From Algorimicrobium echini (GTDB taxonomy: Bacteria > Bacteroidota > Bacteroidia > Flavobacteriales > Flavobacteriaceae): a stretch of DNA of 64,000 nucleotides. This document shows positions 43,993 to 52,264 of this stretch, piece after piece. The notes beneath the pieces are model-generated. The model made no database searches. It worked only from the letters and a program-made list of their open reading frames with translations, and had not been told where the DNA came from. A program made the position numbers and the translations under genes. The stretch's first letter is position 1. Each line of letters opens with the position of its first letter. The stretch lies in the NCBI RefSeq assembly GCF_900115185.1, contig NZ_FOVN01000003.1:148511-212510 (forward strand), in the 5' to 3' direction.

Positions 43993-45417
43993 TTATCTAT
44001 AACTGCGAGGGCCTAAAAAGTTAACCGTTGTGGTTTCAATAAGGTCATCATTGCTATAAACTTCAATCATTAATTTATTCTTATCTCCACTTAAAGCTTT
44101 CTGATCTATTTCAATAAATAAGGTTCCTTCAGATAGCCCTTGAGGAGGAACGTTAAACGTTTGTGAATTTGAAACAACATTTATTGTCCCTTCATATTTA
44201 CGTAGTTTGAAAGTAATGTTTTCTATTTCTTTAGTTGTTTTATTTACTAATTTGTAGGTAAATACATTACTAATAATAGAGCCTTCTTTATGTTCGTATA
44301 GCTGGCCAGGTAATCTAAATACGTTGGCTTCAACATCATTTCGAAGTAATAATAATCCCGTTAAAACACCTACTAAAATAACCAAAACAGCTATATAACC
44401 TTTTAATCGAGGTGTTAATTTAAATTTTTCTTTTTTCTCAATCTCATCTTCACTAGCATAGCGTATTAAGCCTTTTGGAAGATTTATACTTTCCATGATA
44501 TGATCGCATTCATCAATACAAGCAGTACAGTTTACGCATTCTAGTTGCGTTCCGTTTCTAATGTCAATACCAGTTGGACAAACATGAACACATTGCAAAC
44601 AATCTATACAATCGCCATATCCTAGAGCTTCACGGTCTTCATTTTTTCGGAATTTTTTTCTACCATTTTCAGATTCTCCACGTTTATGGTCGTATGCTAC
44701 TACAATCGATTTGTTATCTAAAAGAACACCTTGTAGTCGGCCATAAGGACAGGCAATAATACAGACCTGTTCTCTAAACCAGGCAAAGACAAAATAGAAA
44801 ACAGCCGTAAAAATTAACAATGGAAATAAAGTTCCTAAATGTTCTGTTGGCCCTTCTTTAATGTAAAGTAGTAGTTTATCGCTACCAATTAAATATGCTA
44901 AAAATATATTAGCAATTAAAAATGAAATAACCAGAAATATAAACCATTTAAGTAATCTTTTTTTTATTTTTTCAGCATTCCATTCTTGCTTGTCTAATTT
45001 TCGTTGTTTGTTTCTATCACCATCAATCCAATATTCAATTCGTCTAAAAACCATTTCCAAGAAAATAGTTTGTGGGCAAATCCAACCACAAAATATGCGA
45101 CCAAAACCAACAGTAAATAAGGCAATAAAAATAACGCCTATTAACATGGAAATAACAAAAAGGTAAAAATCTTGTGGCCAAAAAGGAAATCCAAAAATAT
45201 TAAACCGCCTTTCTAATATGTTAAACATTAAAAATTGGTTACCATTAATTTTTATAAATGGCGCAGCAAATAGGAACGCTAATAGTATATAGCTAACAAT
45301 TTTGCGCCATTCATAATAGCGACCACTTGGCTTTTTAGGGTATACCCAGGCTCGTTTACCTTGGTCATCTAATGTGCCAATCGTGTCTCTAAACGATTCG
45401 TTTTCCGGACTTTCCAC
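43993..45417 (-). CDS. ccoG: CcoG/FixG cytochrome c oxidase accessory protein
   Basis: A 474-residue membrane protein with five helices, an NapH-like CGWICPQT motif and ACPYGR, and a soluble 2x[4Fe-4S] ferredoxin region (CIDCLQCVHVCPTG and CVNCTACIDECD, near 265-300), then an Ig-like periplasmic domain. CcoG reduces Cu(II) to Cu(I) for insertion into the cbb3 oxidase. It follows ccoP by 26 bp. Confidence 0.95.
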   Translation of the reverse strand: MESPENESFRDTIGTLDDQGKRAWVYPKKPSGRYYEWRKIVSYILLAFLFAAPFIKINGNQFLMFNILERRFNIFGFPFWPQDFYLFVISMLIGVIFIALFTVGFGRIFCGWICPQTIFLEMVFRRIEYWIDGDRNKQRKLDKQEWNAEKIKKRLLKWFIFLVISFLIANIFLAYLIGSDKLLLYIKEGPTEHLGTLFPLLIFTAVFYFVFAWFREQVCIIACPYGRLQGVLLDNKSIVVAYDHKRGESENGRKKFRKNEDREALGYGDCIDCLQCVHVCPTGIDIRNGTQLECVNCTACIDECDHIMESINLPKGLIRYASEDEIEKKEKFKLTPRLKGYIAVLVILVGVLTGLLLLRNDVEANVFRLPGQLYEHKEGSIISNVFTYKLVNKTTKEIENITFKLRKYEGTINVVSNSQTFNVPPQGLSEGTLFIEIDQKALSGDKNKLMIEVYSNDDLIETTTVNFLGPRSYR

Positions 45418-45443
45418 CTTTGTTTGTTTTTAAGTTACCTAAC

Positions 45444-46394
45444 TTAATTCTCAATAGATATGACTGAATCTGTTTTAACCTCTATAGCCTCTGTTGGAAT
45501 ATCTTCTGCTGGCGCATTTTCGTCCACCCAAATATCACCTTCAGCTTCTTTTGGGTTAGCAGGTGTTGTCCCTTGAAACGTTAAAACATAGCTTGAAACT
45601 TGAGCCATTTCTGCAGGTTTTAAACTTTGTTTCCAAGAAATCATACCTTTACCATTTCTACCACCTTCAGATACGGTTTTAAATACATTTTTAATACCAC
45701 CACCTAAAATCCAATACTTATCGGTTAGATTTGGGCCAATACCACCACCACCATCAGCCATATGACAAGCGACGCAATTAGTTTCAAAAATAGCCTGACC
45801 TGCTTTAATGTCTGCAGCACTGGTTAAGACTTCTACGGTATTGAAATCCACTAAATCTTTAGCATTTTTCTTGTACTCTTCGATTGAAATAGCAGCTTGT
45901 GCGTATTCTGTTTCTAATTCATCGTATTGATTTTTACCATCAAAAACATGATATCTTACTAAATATACGGCTGCAAAAACAATAGATGCATAAAAACTAT
46001 AGATCCACCAAGGTGGTAAGTTATTATCTAATTCACGAATACCATCATAGTTGTGATCTAGGATAATATCATGCTCTTCTTCCATTGGTTTTGAACCTAA
46101 TAATTTTTTGTAAGTTTCCTGAAACCAAGTAATAACTTTTGGTGTTTTAACTTTTCTAGCATGATAACGTGCTTGACCTTCAGCATCTAGGCTTTGGTAT
46201 AGAATATTGTCCATTGAACTAACAATGGCTTCAATACCGATTAATAATATTAAAACAAATATTAAGAATAGCATAACTAATGGTTGCTCAATAAAAGCTG
46301 GTTGGTTACCAGAATCAATAAAGTATTCTGCCAATCCAGCAATTAAGAAAAATATAACGGGTATCCTTATCCAAGCTGGAATTAATTGTCTCAT
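45444..46394 (-). CDS. ccoP: cbb3 oxidase subunit CcoP (single haem motif)
   Basis: A 316-residue protein with two N-terminal membrane helices (~7-28, 39-58), a soluble linker with the CcoP-type DGIRELDNNLPPWW, a third helix and one cytochrome c domain (CVACH, Met in KGMISWK). Proteobacterial CcoP has two CXXCH motifs; only one is present here. It carries electrons to the CcoN active site. The start overlaps ccoQ by 4 bp. Confidence 0.93.
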   Translation of the reverse strand: MRQLIPAWIRIPVIFFLIAGLAEYFIDSGNQPAFIEQPLVMLFLIFVLILLIGIEAIVSSMDNILYQSLDAEGQARYHARKVKTPKVITWFQETYKKLLGSKPMEEEHDIILDHNYDGIRELDNNLPPWWIYSFYASIVFAAVYLVRYHVFDGKNQYDELETEYAQAAISIEEYKKNAKDLVDFNTVEVLTSAADIKAGQAIFETNCVACHMADGGGGIGPNLTDKYWILGGGIKNVFKTVSEGGRNGKGMISWKQSLKPAEMAQVSSYVLTFQGTTPANPKEAEGDIWVDENAPAEDIPTEAIEVKTDSVISIEN

Positions 46395-46579
46395 AGTTCT
46401 TCGTGGTTTTGGTTGTTATCTAAAGGGATATTACTAACAGTATCTATATAATCTTTTTTAGCGGTTACAACCCACCAAAATAAGACTACAAAAAAGATGA
46501 AAAATATGAGTAAAGAGATAATTGGATAAATCTCAATGCCCGAAATACTCTCCATATGATTTTTTACAAACTTTAACAT
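46391..46579 (-). CDS. ccoQ: cbb3 oxidase subunit CcoQ
   Basis: A 62-residue protein with one membrane helix (IISLLIFFIFFVVLFWWVV) and a short charged tail. Size, build and position between ccoNO and ccoP identify CcoQ, which stabilises the complex. Its last bases overlap the ccoP start. Confidence 0.88.
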   Translation of the reverse strand: MLKFVKNHMESISGIEIYPIISLLIFFIFFVVLFWWVVTAKKDYIDTVSNIPLDNNQNHEEL

Positions 46580-46597
46580 AGTTTCTTTTATTAAGGG

Positions 46598-48778
46598 TTA
46601 TTCTTCTAAATCGGTCACGTTTATATCTGTTCCTAAACGTTGTAAATAAGCAATAATGGCGACTATTTCACGATTGCGCATTTCAACAAAATCTTCACCA
46701 CCTGCAGCTTTATCGGCTTCATAGGTGGAAGCAAAATCTGGATCAGCATATAAATTCTTTTCAATTTGAGTACCTTGATCTAACATGCTCTGTTGTGCAT
46801 TTGCTATATCTTCTTCCGTGTATGGAACACCTAATGTTACCATTACTTCCATTTTTGCCTCGGTACTCGATTTGTCAAGTTCGTTTAAAATCATCCATTT
46901 ATAAGATGGCATGATGGAACCTGAAGAGGTGCTTTGTGGATCATACATATGGTTAAAATGCCAATTATCAGAATATTTACCACCAACACGGTGTAAATCT
47001 GGTCCTGTACGTTTACTTCCCCAAAGGAACGGATGATCATAAACAAACTCTCCGGCTTTCGAGTAATCACCATAGCGTTCTACTTCACTTCTAAAAGGTC
47101 TTACCATTTGCGAGTGGCAACCAACACATCCTTCACGGATATAAATATCACGTCCTTCTAATTCTAAAGGCGTATAAGGTTTAACACTACTAATTGTTGG
47201 TATATTAGATTTTACCATAATAGTTGGTACAATTTGTACAATACCACCTATTAAAATAGCAATAGTAGCATAAATTGTTAACTTGATTGGTTTTCTTTCC
47301 AACCACGTGTGCCATCCTTCACCTCCAACACGGCTTTTAGAAACATTTTGTAGTGCAGCAGCTTCAGCTAATTCGTCTGTTACTTTACTACCATTTTTAA
47401 TGGTAACAATAACATTGTAAACCAGCACTAACATTCCTGTTAAATATAGGGTTCCACCTATTGCACGCATCCAATACATTGGCATAATTTCAGTAACTGT
47501 TTCTAAAAAGTTACCATAAACTAAAGTACCGTCTGGATTAAATTGTTTCCACATACTTGCTTGTGTAAAACCAGCAACATACATAGGTAAAGCATACATA
47601 ATAATACCTAATGTTCCAATCCAGAAATGGAAATTGGCTAAACCAATAGAGAATAATTTTGTTTTAAATAAACGAGGTACTAACCAGTAAATCATACCAA
47701 AGGTTAGAAAACCATTCCATGCTAATGCACCTACGTGCACGTGAGCAATAATCCAATCTGTAAAGTGTCCAATAGCATTTACGTTTTTCAATGATAGCAT
47801 TGGGCCTTCAAAAGTAGCCATACCGTATCCAGTAATAGCGACTACCATGAATTTTAAAACAGGATCTGTACGAACTTTATCCCAAGCACCACGTAATGTT
47901 AATAAACCATTAATCATACCACCCCAAGAAGGCATTAATAACATAACTGAAAATGCGACACCTAAATTTTGTGCCCATTCAGGAAGTGCTGTATAAAGTA
48001 AGTGATGCGGTCCAGCCCAGATGTAAATGAAAATTAAAGACCAGAAGTGTATAATGGATAAACGATAGGAGTAAACAGGTCTGTTAGCTGCTTTTGGTAC
48101 AAAATAATACATTAAACCTAAAAAAGGTGTTGTTAGGAAAAATGCCACCGCATTATGTCCATACCACCATTGTACCAATGCATCTTGCACGCCAGCGTAA
48201 ACCGAGTAGCTTTTCATTCCTGTAAAACTAACAGGTAATTCTAAACTATTAAATATGTGAAGAACAGCAACAGTAACAAATGTGGCAATATAAAACCATA
48301 TAGCTACATATAAATGGCGCTGTCTTCGCTTAATCATGGTTCCGATAAGGTTGGCACCAAAAACAACCCAAATTAATGCGATTGCAATATCGAATGGCCA
48401 TTCTAATTCGGCATATTCTTTAGAGGTAGAAAACCCTAATGGTAACGTAATTGCCGCACCTACAATAATTAATTGCCAACCCCAAAAGTTGATTTTGCTT
48501 AAAAGATCGCTATACATTCTAGCTTTTAATAAACGCTGTGTGGAATAGTATACACCCGCAAAAATGGCGTTTCCAACGAAAGCGAAAATAACAGCATTTG
48601 TGTGCAAAGGTCTTAATCTACCAAAGCTTAACCAGGAAATACCATCTGTTAAGTTGGGAAATAAAAACATAAATGCTAAAAGTAAGCCTACAAGCATACC
48701 TACAACTCCCCAAAGTATGGTAGCGTAGAGGAAATTTTTAACGATCTTATTGTCGTAATAGAATTGTTGTACTTCCAT
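46598..48778 (-). CDS. ccoN: fused cbb3 oxidase subunit CcoN-CcoO
   Basis: A 726-residue fusion. Residues 1-~480 are the haem-copper CcoN subunit with 12 or more helices and the haem/Cu_B histidines (LHTNAVIF, WWYGHNAVAFFLT, HHLLY, HVHVGAL). After one further helix (~500-520) comes the CcoO cytochrome c domain with EGCVGCHSQMVRPF and PSYKWM. It reduces O2 with very high affinity and pumps protons. The fusion is usual in Bacteroidetes. Confidence 0.95.
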   Translation of the reverse strand: MEVQQFYYDNKIVKNFLYATILWGVVGMLVGLLLAFMFLFPNLTDGISWLSFGRLRPLHTNAVIFAFVGNAIFAGVYYSTQRLLKARMYSDLLSKINFWGWQLIIVGAAITLPLGFSTSKEYAELEWPFDIAIALIWVVFGANLIGTMIKRRQRHLYVAIWFYIATFVTVAVLHIFNSLELPVSFTGMKSYSVYAGVQDALVQWWYGHNAVAFFLTTPFLGLMYYFVPKAANRPVYSYRLSIIHFWSLIFIYIWAGPHHLLYTALPEWAQNLGVAFSVMLLMPSWGGMINGLLTLRGAWDKVRTDPVLKFMVVAITGYGMATFEGPMLSLKNVNAIGHFTDWIIAHVHVGALAWNGFLTFGMIYWLVPRLFKTKLFSIGLANFHFWIGTLGIIMYALPMYVAGFTQASMWKQFNPDGTLVYGNFLETVTEIMPMYWMRAIGGTLYLTGMLVLVYNVIVTIKNGSKVTDELAEAAALQNVSKSRVGGEGWHTWLERKPIKLTIYATIAILIGGIVQIVPTIMVKSNIPTISSVKPYTPLELEGRDIYIREGCVGCHSQMVRPFRSEVERYGDYSKAGEFVYDHPFLWGSKRTGPDLHRVGGKYSDNWHFNHMYDPQSTSSGSIMPSYKWMILNELDKSSTEAKMEVMVTLGVPYTEEDIANAQQSMLDQGTQIEKNLYADPDFASTYEADKAAGGEDFVEMRNREIVAIIAYLQRLGTDINVTDLEE

Positions 48779-48783
48779 AATTT

Positions 48784-48972
48784 TTAATTAGTCTTTTTGG
48801 TTTTAATTGTTTGTTCTGGGTTTTGTTTAACGAGCTCGTCTTCAAATAGCATTCTAACTGATGGTGTGTAATCATCATCAAACTGACCACTTTTTACCGC
48901 TAAAATAAAAGCGACAAAAAAGCCAATAGCTACTACAATACTGATACTCAATAATATGTAAATAACACTCAT
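48784..48972 (-). CDS. ccoS: CcoS cbb3 oxidase maturation protein
   Basis: A 62-residue protein with one N-terminal helix (MSVIYILLSISIVVAIGFF) and the conserved GQFDDDYTP stretch (here KSGQFDDDYTPSVRMLFED). CcoS is needed for cofactor insertion into CcoN. It is the first gene of the operon, 5 bp before ccoNO, under a palindrome-bearing promoter. Confidence 0.93.
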   Translation of the reverse strand: MSVIYILLSISIVVAIGFFVAFILAVKSGQFDDDYTPSVRMLFEDELVKQNPEQTIKTKKTN

Positions 48973-48992
48973 ACCTAATAGAAGTTATGGTT

Positions 48993-49000
48993 CAAAAATA
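48993..49000 (-). promoter_or_regulatory. -7 element (TATTTTTG) of the cco operon
   Basis: Plus strand CAAAAATA, an exact minus-strand TAnnTTTG; predicted start near 48988, leader about 16 nt. Confidence 0.7.
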
Positions 49001-49020
49001 CTCTCTTAATATACTTAAAA

Positions 49021-49038
49021 ATATGATAAAAATCATAT
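49021..49038 (-). promoter_or_regulatory. FNR-like palindrome of the cco operon
   Basis: ATATGATAAAAATCATAT; apart from the A4 spacer it is a perfect palindrome. The centre (49029.5) lies 29.5 bp before the -7 element on the minus strand. It sits in the 80-bp gap after the copper ATPase gene. Confidence 0.8.
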
Positions 49039-49052
49039 TTGCCTATTTTTAA

Positions 49053-51425
49053 TCATTCTAATTTCCTACCTATAATGTTGGTTGCTACTGTGGTAAAAAC
49101 AACAATACTAATGGAGCTTAACGGCATTAAAATTGCTGCTATAACTGGTTCTAATTGACCTGTAACAGCAAAATATAAACCGATAATATTGTAAAAGAAT
49201 GATAACACAAAACTCCACTTAATAATTTTAATAGCTTGTTTGGAAGCACTTATATAGCGAAATAATTGATTAAATTTTGAAGCATCTAAAATAGCATCAC
49301 AAGCTGGAGAAAAAACATTTACATTTTCTGATATAGCGATGCCAACTTCACTTTGAGCTAATGCACCTGCATCATTTAATCCGTCTCCAATCATTAAAAC
49401 TTTAGCACCTTCAGACTGATGATATTTTATATAGTCTAATTTATCATCAGGTTTTTGATTAAATATTAATTTCGTTTTACTGGGTAATAGTTTCTTTAAG
49501 TTTTCTAGTTCACCCGAATTATCACCAGAGAGGATTACTAAATCATAATTGCTTTTTAAAGAGTTAAATAATTTTGAAAGCCCTTTTCTATAGCTATTAT
49601 AGAAGGTATATTTTCCTTTGTATTTATTATTACTACTAATATGAACGGTTGTATTTAAAATAGACACATCCTGCTCAAGACCAACAAAGCTAGCTGAACC
49701 AATTTTCATACTATCGTTTTGGTGAATACTTTCAATACCTTTCCCTAAATGTTCTTCAAAATGATTAAGTGTAATTATATCGTGCTCATCAAGAATGTCA
49801 TAAAGTGTGCGGCTTAAAGGGTGATTAGAACCCCTTAATGTGTTTTTTAATAATAATTCTTCCGAGGCGTTTAATGCATCGCCATGATAAATAGCAGAAC
49901 TTTGTTTATTAGATGTAATGGTTCCTGTTTTATCAAAAATAATAGTATTAATAGATGCTAATTGTTCTATAACAGAAGCGTTTTTTAAGTAGAACTTTAG
50001 CTTTCCAAAAATTCGTAATAAATTACCTAGTGTAAATGGAGCAGAAAGAGCAATAGCGCAAGGGCATGCAATAATTAAAACTGCGGTAAAAACATTCATG
50101 GCTTTAGTTGAATCCACAACTAACCAAAAGGTTGTTGCAATAAAAGCAATGCTTAAAACGGCAATAGTAAATCGTTTACTAATAGTATTTGTTAAAGTTG
50201 TAAAACCATCCTCTTTGTTCTTATTAAAAACATCGTTACTCCATAATTGCGTTAAATAACTTTGTTCAACCGATTTTAAGGCCTCCATCTCCATTACACC
50301 AGAAGTTTGTTTGCCTCCAGCAAAAAGCTTGTCGCCTGAAAGTTTTGTAACAGCATCAGACTCACCTGTTACAAAACTATAGTCAATTTTTGCTTTGCCA
50401 TTAATTAAGATGCCATCTACAGGAATGAGTTCTTGGTTTCTAATAAGCAGTCTGTCCCCTTTTTTAATGTCATAAACCTGAATAGGTGTTTCTATGCCTT
50501 CCGAAATTTTAGTTATTGCAATTGGGAAATAGGATTTGTAATCGCGCTCAAACGATAAAAATGAATAGGTTTTTTGTTGAAAAAATTTCCCTAATAGTAA
50601 AAAGAAAACTAAACCCGTTAAACTATCAAAAAAACCAGAACCAATATCTAAAATAATTTCTACTGTACTTCTTACAAAAAGAACGGTAAGTCCTAAAGCT
50701 ATAGGAACATCAATATTAAGTAGTCCGGATCGTAATCCTTTATAAGCTGATGTAAAATAATCACGTCCAGCATAAAACACAACCGGTAAGGAAAATGCAA
50801 ACATGAGCCATCTAAAAAGGTGTTTGTATTGTTCAATCCAGAATTCGCCAACTTCAAAATATTCTGGAAATGACAAAAACATGACATTTCCAAATGCAAA
50901 ACCTGCTATCCCAAGTTTGTAGATTAAGGAGCGATTAACATGTTCTTTTCCGGTTTTAAAATCATCAAGTGAAATATAAGGTTCATATCCAATAGCACTT
51001 AAAAGTAAAACCACCTCTTTTAAGGAAAAATTTGTAGCCTTATAGGTTATACGCACATTCTTTTTTCCAAAATTTACTTGTGAAGCTGTAATATTACTAT
51101 TAAGCTTATTTAGATTTTCTAAAATCCAAATGCAAGAACTACAATGTATATGTGGAATGTACAAGGTTGTAATCTGAATGTGTCCATCATTAAACTCCGT
51201 TAGTTTTTCAATAATGTTTTCTTTGGAAAGAAAATCGTATTTACCTTGAATTTCTTTTGGAGCAGAACCAGGAGCTGCTTGTAAATCGTAATAACAGGTT
51301 AAATCGTTCTCTGAAAAAATTTCATAAACCGTTTTACAGCCATTACAACAAAATAGTTTTTCATCGAAACTAATTTGTTCTGTATCGCATACATCACCAC
51401 AGTGGAAACAGTTATGTTGTTCCAT
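49053..51425 (-). CDS. ccoI: CcoI-type copper-translocating P-type ATPase
   Basis: A 790-residue P1B ATPase. A Cys-rich N-terminal metal-binding region (CFHCGDVC, FCCNGC, residues 6-30) is followed by an HMA domain with CSSC (C95, C98), eight membrane helices including the CPC ion site (ACPCAIAL), the phosphorylation motif DKTGT, an HP motif in SNHPLS and GDGLNDA. CcoI-type pumps send Cu(I) to the periplasmic side for oxidase assembly. It has its own palindrome upstream. Confidence 0.93.
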   Translation of the reverse strand: MEQHNCFHCGDVCDTEQISFDEKLFCCNGCKTVYEIFSENDLTCYYDLQAAPGSAPKEIQGKYDFLSKENIIEKLTEFNDGHIQITTLYIPHIHCSSCIWILENLNKLNSNITASQVNFGKKNVRITYKATNFSLKEVVLLLSAIGYEPYISLDDFKTGKEHVNRSLIYKLGIAGFAFGNVMFLSFPEYFEVGEFWIEQYKHLFRWLMFAFSLPVVFYAGRDYFTSAYKGLRSGLLNIDVPIALGLTVLFVRSTVEIILDIGSGFFDSLTGLVFFLLLGKFFQQKTYSFLSFERDYKSYFPIAITKISEGIETPIQVYDIKKGDRLLIRNQELIPVDGILINGKAKIDYSFVTGESDAVTKLSGDKLFAGGKQTSGVMEMEALKSVEQSYLTQLWSNDVFNKNKEDGFTTLTNTISKRFTIAVLSIAFIATTFWLVVDSTKAMNVFTAVLIIACPCAIALSAPFTLGNLLRIFGKLKFYLKNASVIEQLASINTIIFDKTGTITSNKQSSAIYHGDALNASEELLLKNTLRGSNHPLSRTLYDILDEHDIITLNHFEEHLGKGIESIHQNDSMKIGSASFVGLEQDVSILNTTVHISSNNKYKGKYTFYNSYRKGLSKLFNSLKSNYDLVILSGDNSGELENLKKLLPSKTKLIFNQKPDDKLDYIKYHQSEGAKVLMIGDGLNDAGALAQSEVGIAISENVNVFSPACDAILDASKFNQLFRYISASKQAIKIIKWSFVLSFFYNIIGLYFAVTGQLEPVIAAILMPLSSISIVVFTTVATNIIGRKLE

Positions 51426-51450
51426 AAAATTTGCTCATTTATACCTATTG

Positions 51451-51458
51451 CAAAGGTA
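51451..51458 (-). promoter_or_regulatory. -7 element (TACCTTTG) of the copper ATPase gene
   Basis: Plus strand CAAAGGTA, an exact minus-strand TAnnTTTG; the palindrome centre is 28.5 bp upstream, one base short of the spacing at the other sites. Confidence 0.6.
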
Positions 51459-51477
51459 GAATATAAGCATTCTTTTA

Positions 51478-51495
51478 ATATGATTTTTATCATGT
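51478..51495. promoter_or_regulatory. FNR-like palindrome between copper ATPase and regulator genes
   Basis: ATATGATTTTTATCATGT, core TGAT-TTTT-ATCA at 51481-51492. For the ATPase it lies near -40.5 (activation); for the regulator gene it is centred near -27.5, between the -33 and -7 regions, where a bound protein should repress. Confidence 0.75.
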
Positions 51496-51501
51496 TTTCC
51501 G

Positions 51502-51509
51502 TATTTTTG
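51502..51509 (+). promoter_or_regulatory. -7 element TATTTTTG of the FNR-like regulator gene
   Basis: Exact TAnnTTTG match 22 bp before the ATG; overlapped upstream by the palindrome. Confidence 0.6.
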
Positions 51510-51530
51510 AAATTAAATTAATTTTTAGGT

Positions 51531-52208
51531 ATGAGTAAATGTGAACAGTGTATTGCAAAGCAATTAAATTCATTGCAGTCCATGACTAGTGAAGAATTGA
51601 GAAAAGTATCAGCTTGTAAAACAACGCGTTATTATAAAAAAGGTGATATTATTTTTGATGAAGGAGAATCTTTACACGGCGTGTATTGCGTACGAAGTGG
51701 CGTTTGCAAATTAACCAAGTTGAGTGCTAATGGTAAAGACCATACTGTTAAATTGCTTGGCAAAGGGGAGCTTTTAGGGCAGCGTTCTGTTATTAGTGAT
51801 GAACGTACTAATTTAAGCGCTGTAGCATTAAACGATATTGAGTTGTGTTTTGTGCCCAAAGATCAAATTGTAACACCACTTCATGAAAATCAGAATTTTT
51901 CATTTGATGTTCTTCAGAGTTTAGCAAAAGACTTACGAAGTGCAGAAGACGATTTGATTAATATGGCTCAAAAAACCGTTAAACAACGTATGGCAGAAAC
52001 ATTAATTTACATTCAAAAGGTATTTGGGACGGATGCTTCTGGAGCGCTAAATGTTATTTTATCTCGTGAGGATTATGCCAGTATTGTTGGTACTGCTACA
52101 GAATCTGCTATTCGTATTTTATCACAATTTAAAAAAGAACGTTTGATAGCGACTTCCGGGAAGCATATAACCATTACAGATTTAGAAGGTTTAAAACGAG
52201 TGGATTAA
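51531..52208 (+). CDS. fnr: Crp/Fnr family transcriptional regulator, FNR-like
   Basis: A 225-residue regulator with an N-terminal cyclic-nucleotide-binding-like beta-roll (~30-120), a dimerisation helix and a C-terminal winged helix. C4-x2-C7 and C106 align with three of the four Fe-S ligands of E. coli FNR (C20, C23, C122), but the position of C29 is Asn13; C29, C53 and C59 are extra. The recognition helix (TATESAIRIL) keeps Glu191 and Arg195, with Ile194 where FNR has Ser212. It is the best candidate to bind the five palindromes. Confidence 0.9.
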   Translation: MSKCEQCIAKQLNSLQSMTSEELRKVSACKTTRYYKKGDIIFDEGESLHGVYCVRSGVCKLTKLSANGKDHTVKLLGKGELLGQRSVISDERTNLSAVALNDIELCFVPKDQIVTPLHENQNFSFDVLQSLAKDLRSAEDDLINMAQKTVKQRMAETLIYIQKVFGTDASGALNVILSREDYASIVGTATESAIRILSQFKKERLIATSGKHITITDLEGLKRVD

Positions 52209-52210
52209 AA

Positions 52211-52242
52211 AAAATGCTTTAATCGTCAGATCAAAGCATTTT
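52211..52242. terminator. bidirectional terminator between regulator and propeller genes
   Basis: A 14-bp stem with one mismatch (arms AAAATGCTTTAATC and GATCAAAGCATTTT) and a GTCA loop; A-runs and T-runs on both sides serve both convergent genes. Confidence 0.8.
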
Positions 52243-52264
52243 CAACATATTAATAATAATTCTA

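Noticed and set aside
46891-48548. Open frames inside and opposite the ccoNO gene
   Set aside because: They lie wholly within a well-supported gene, have no export signal or domain, and reflect codon bias of the real frame.
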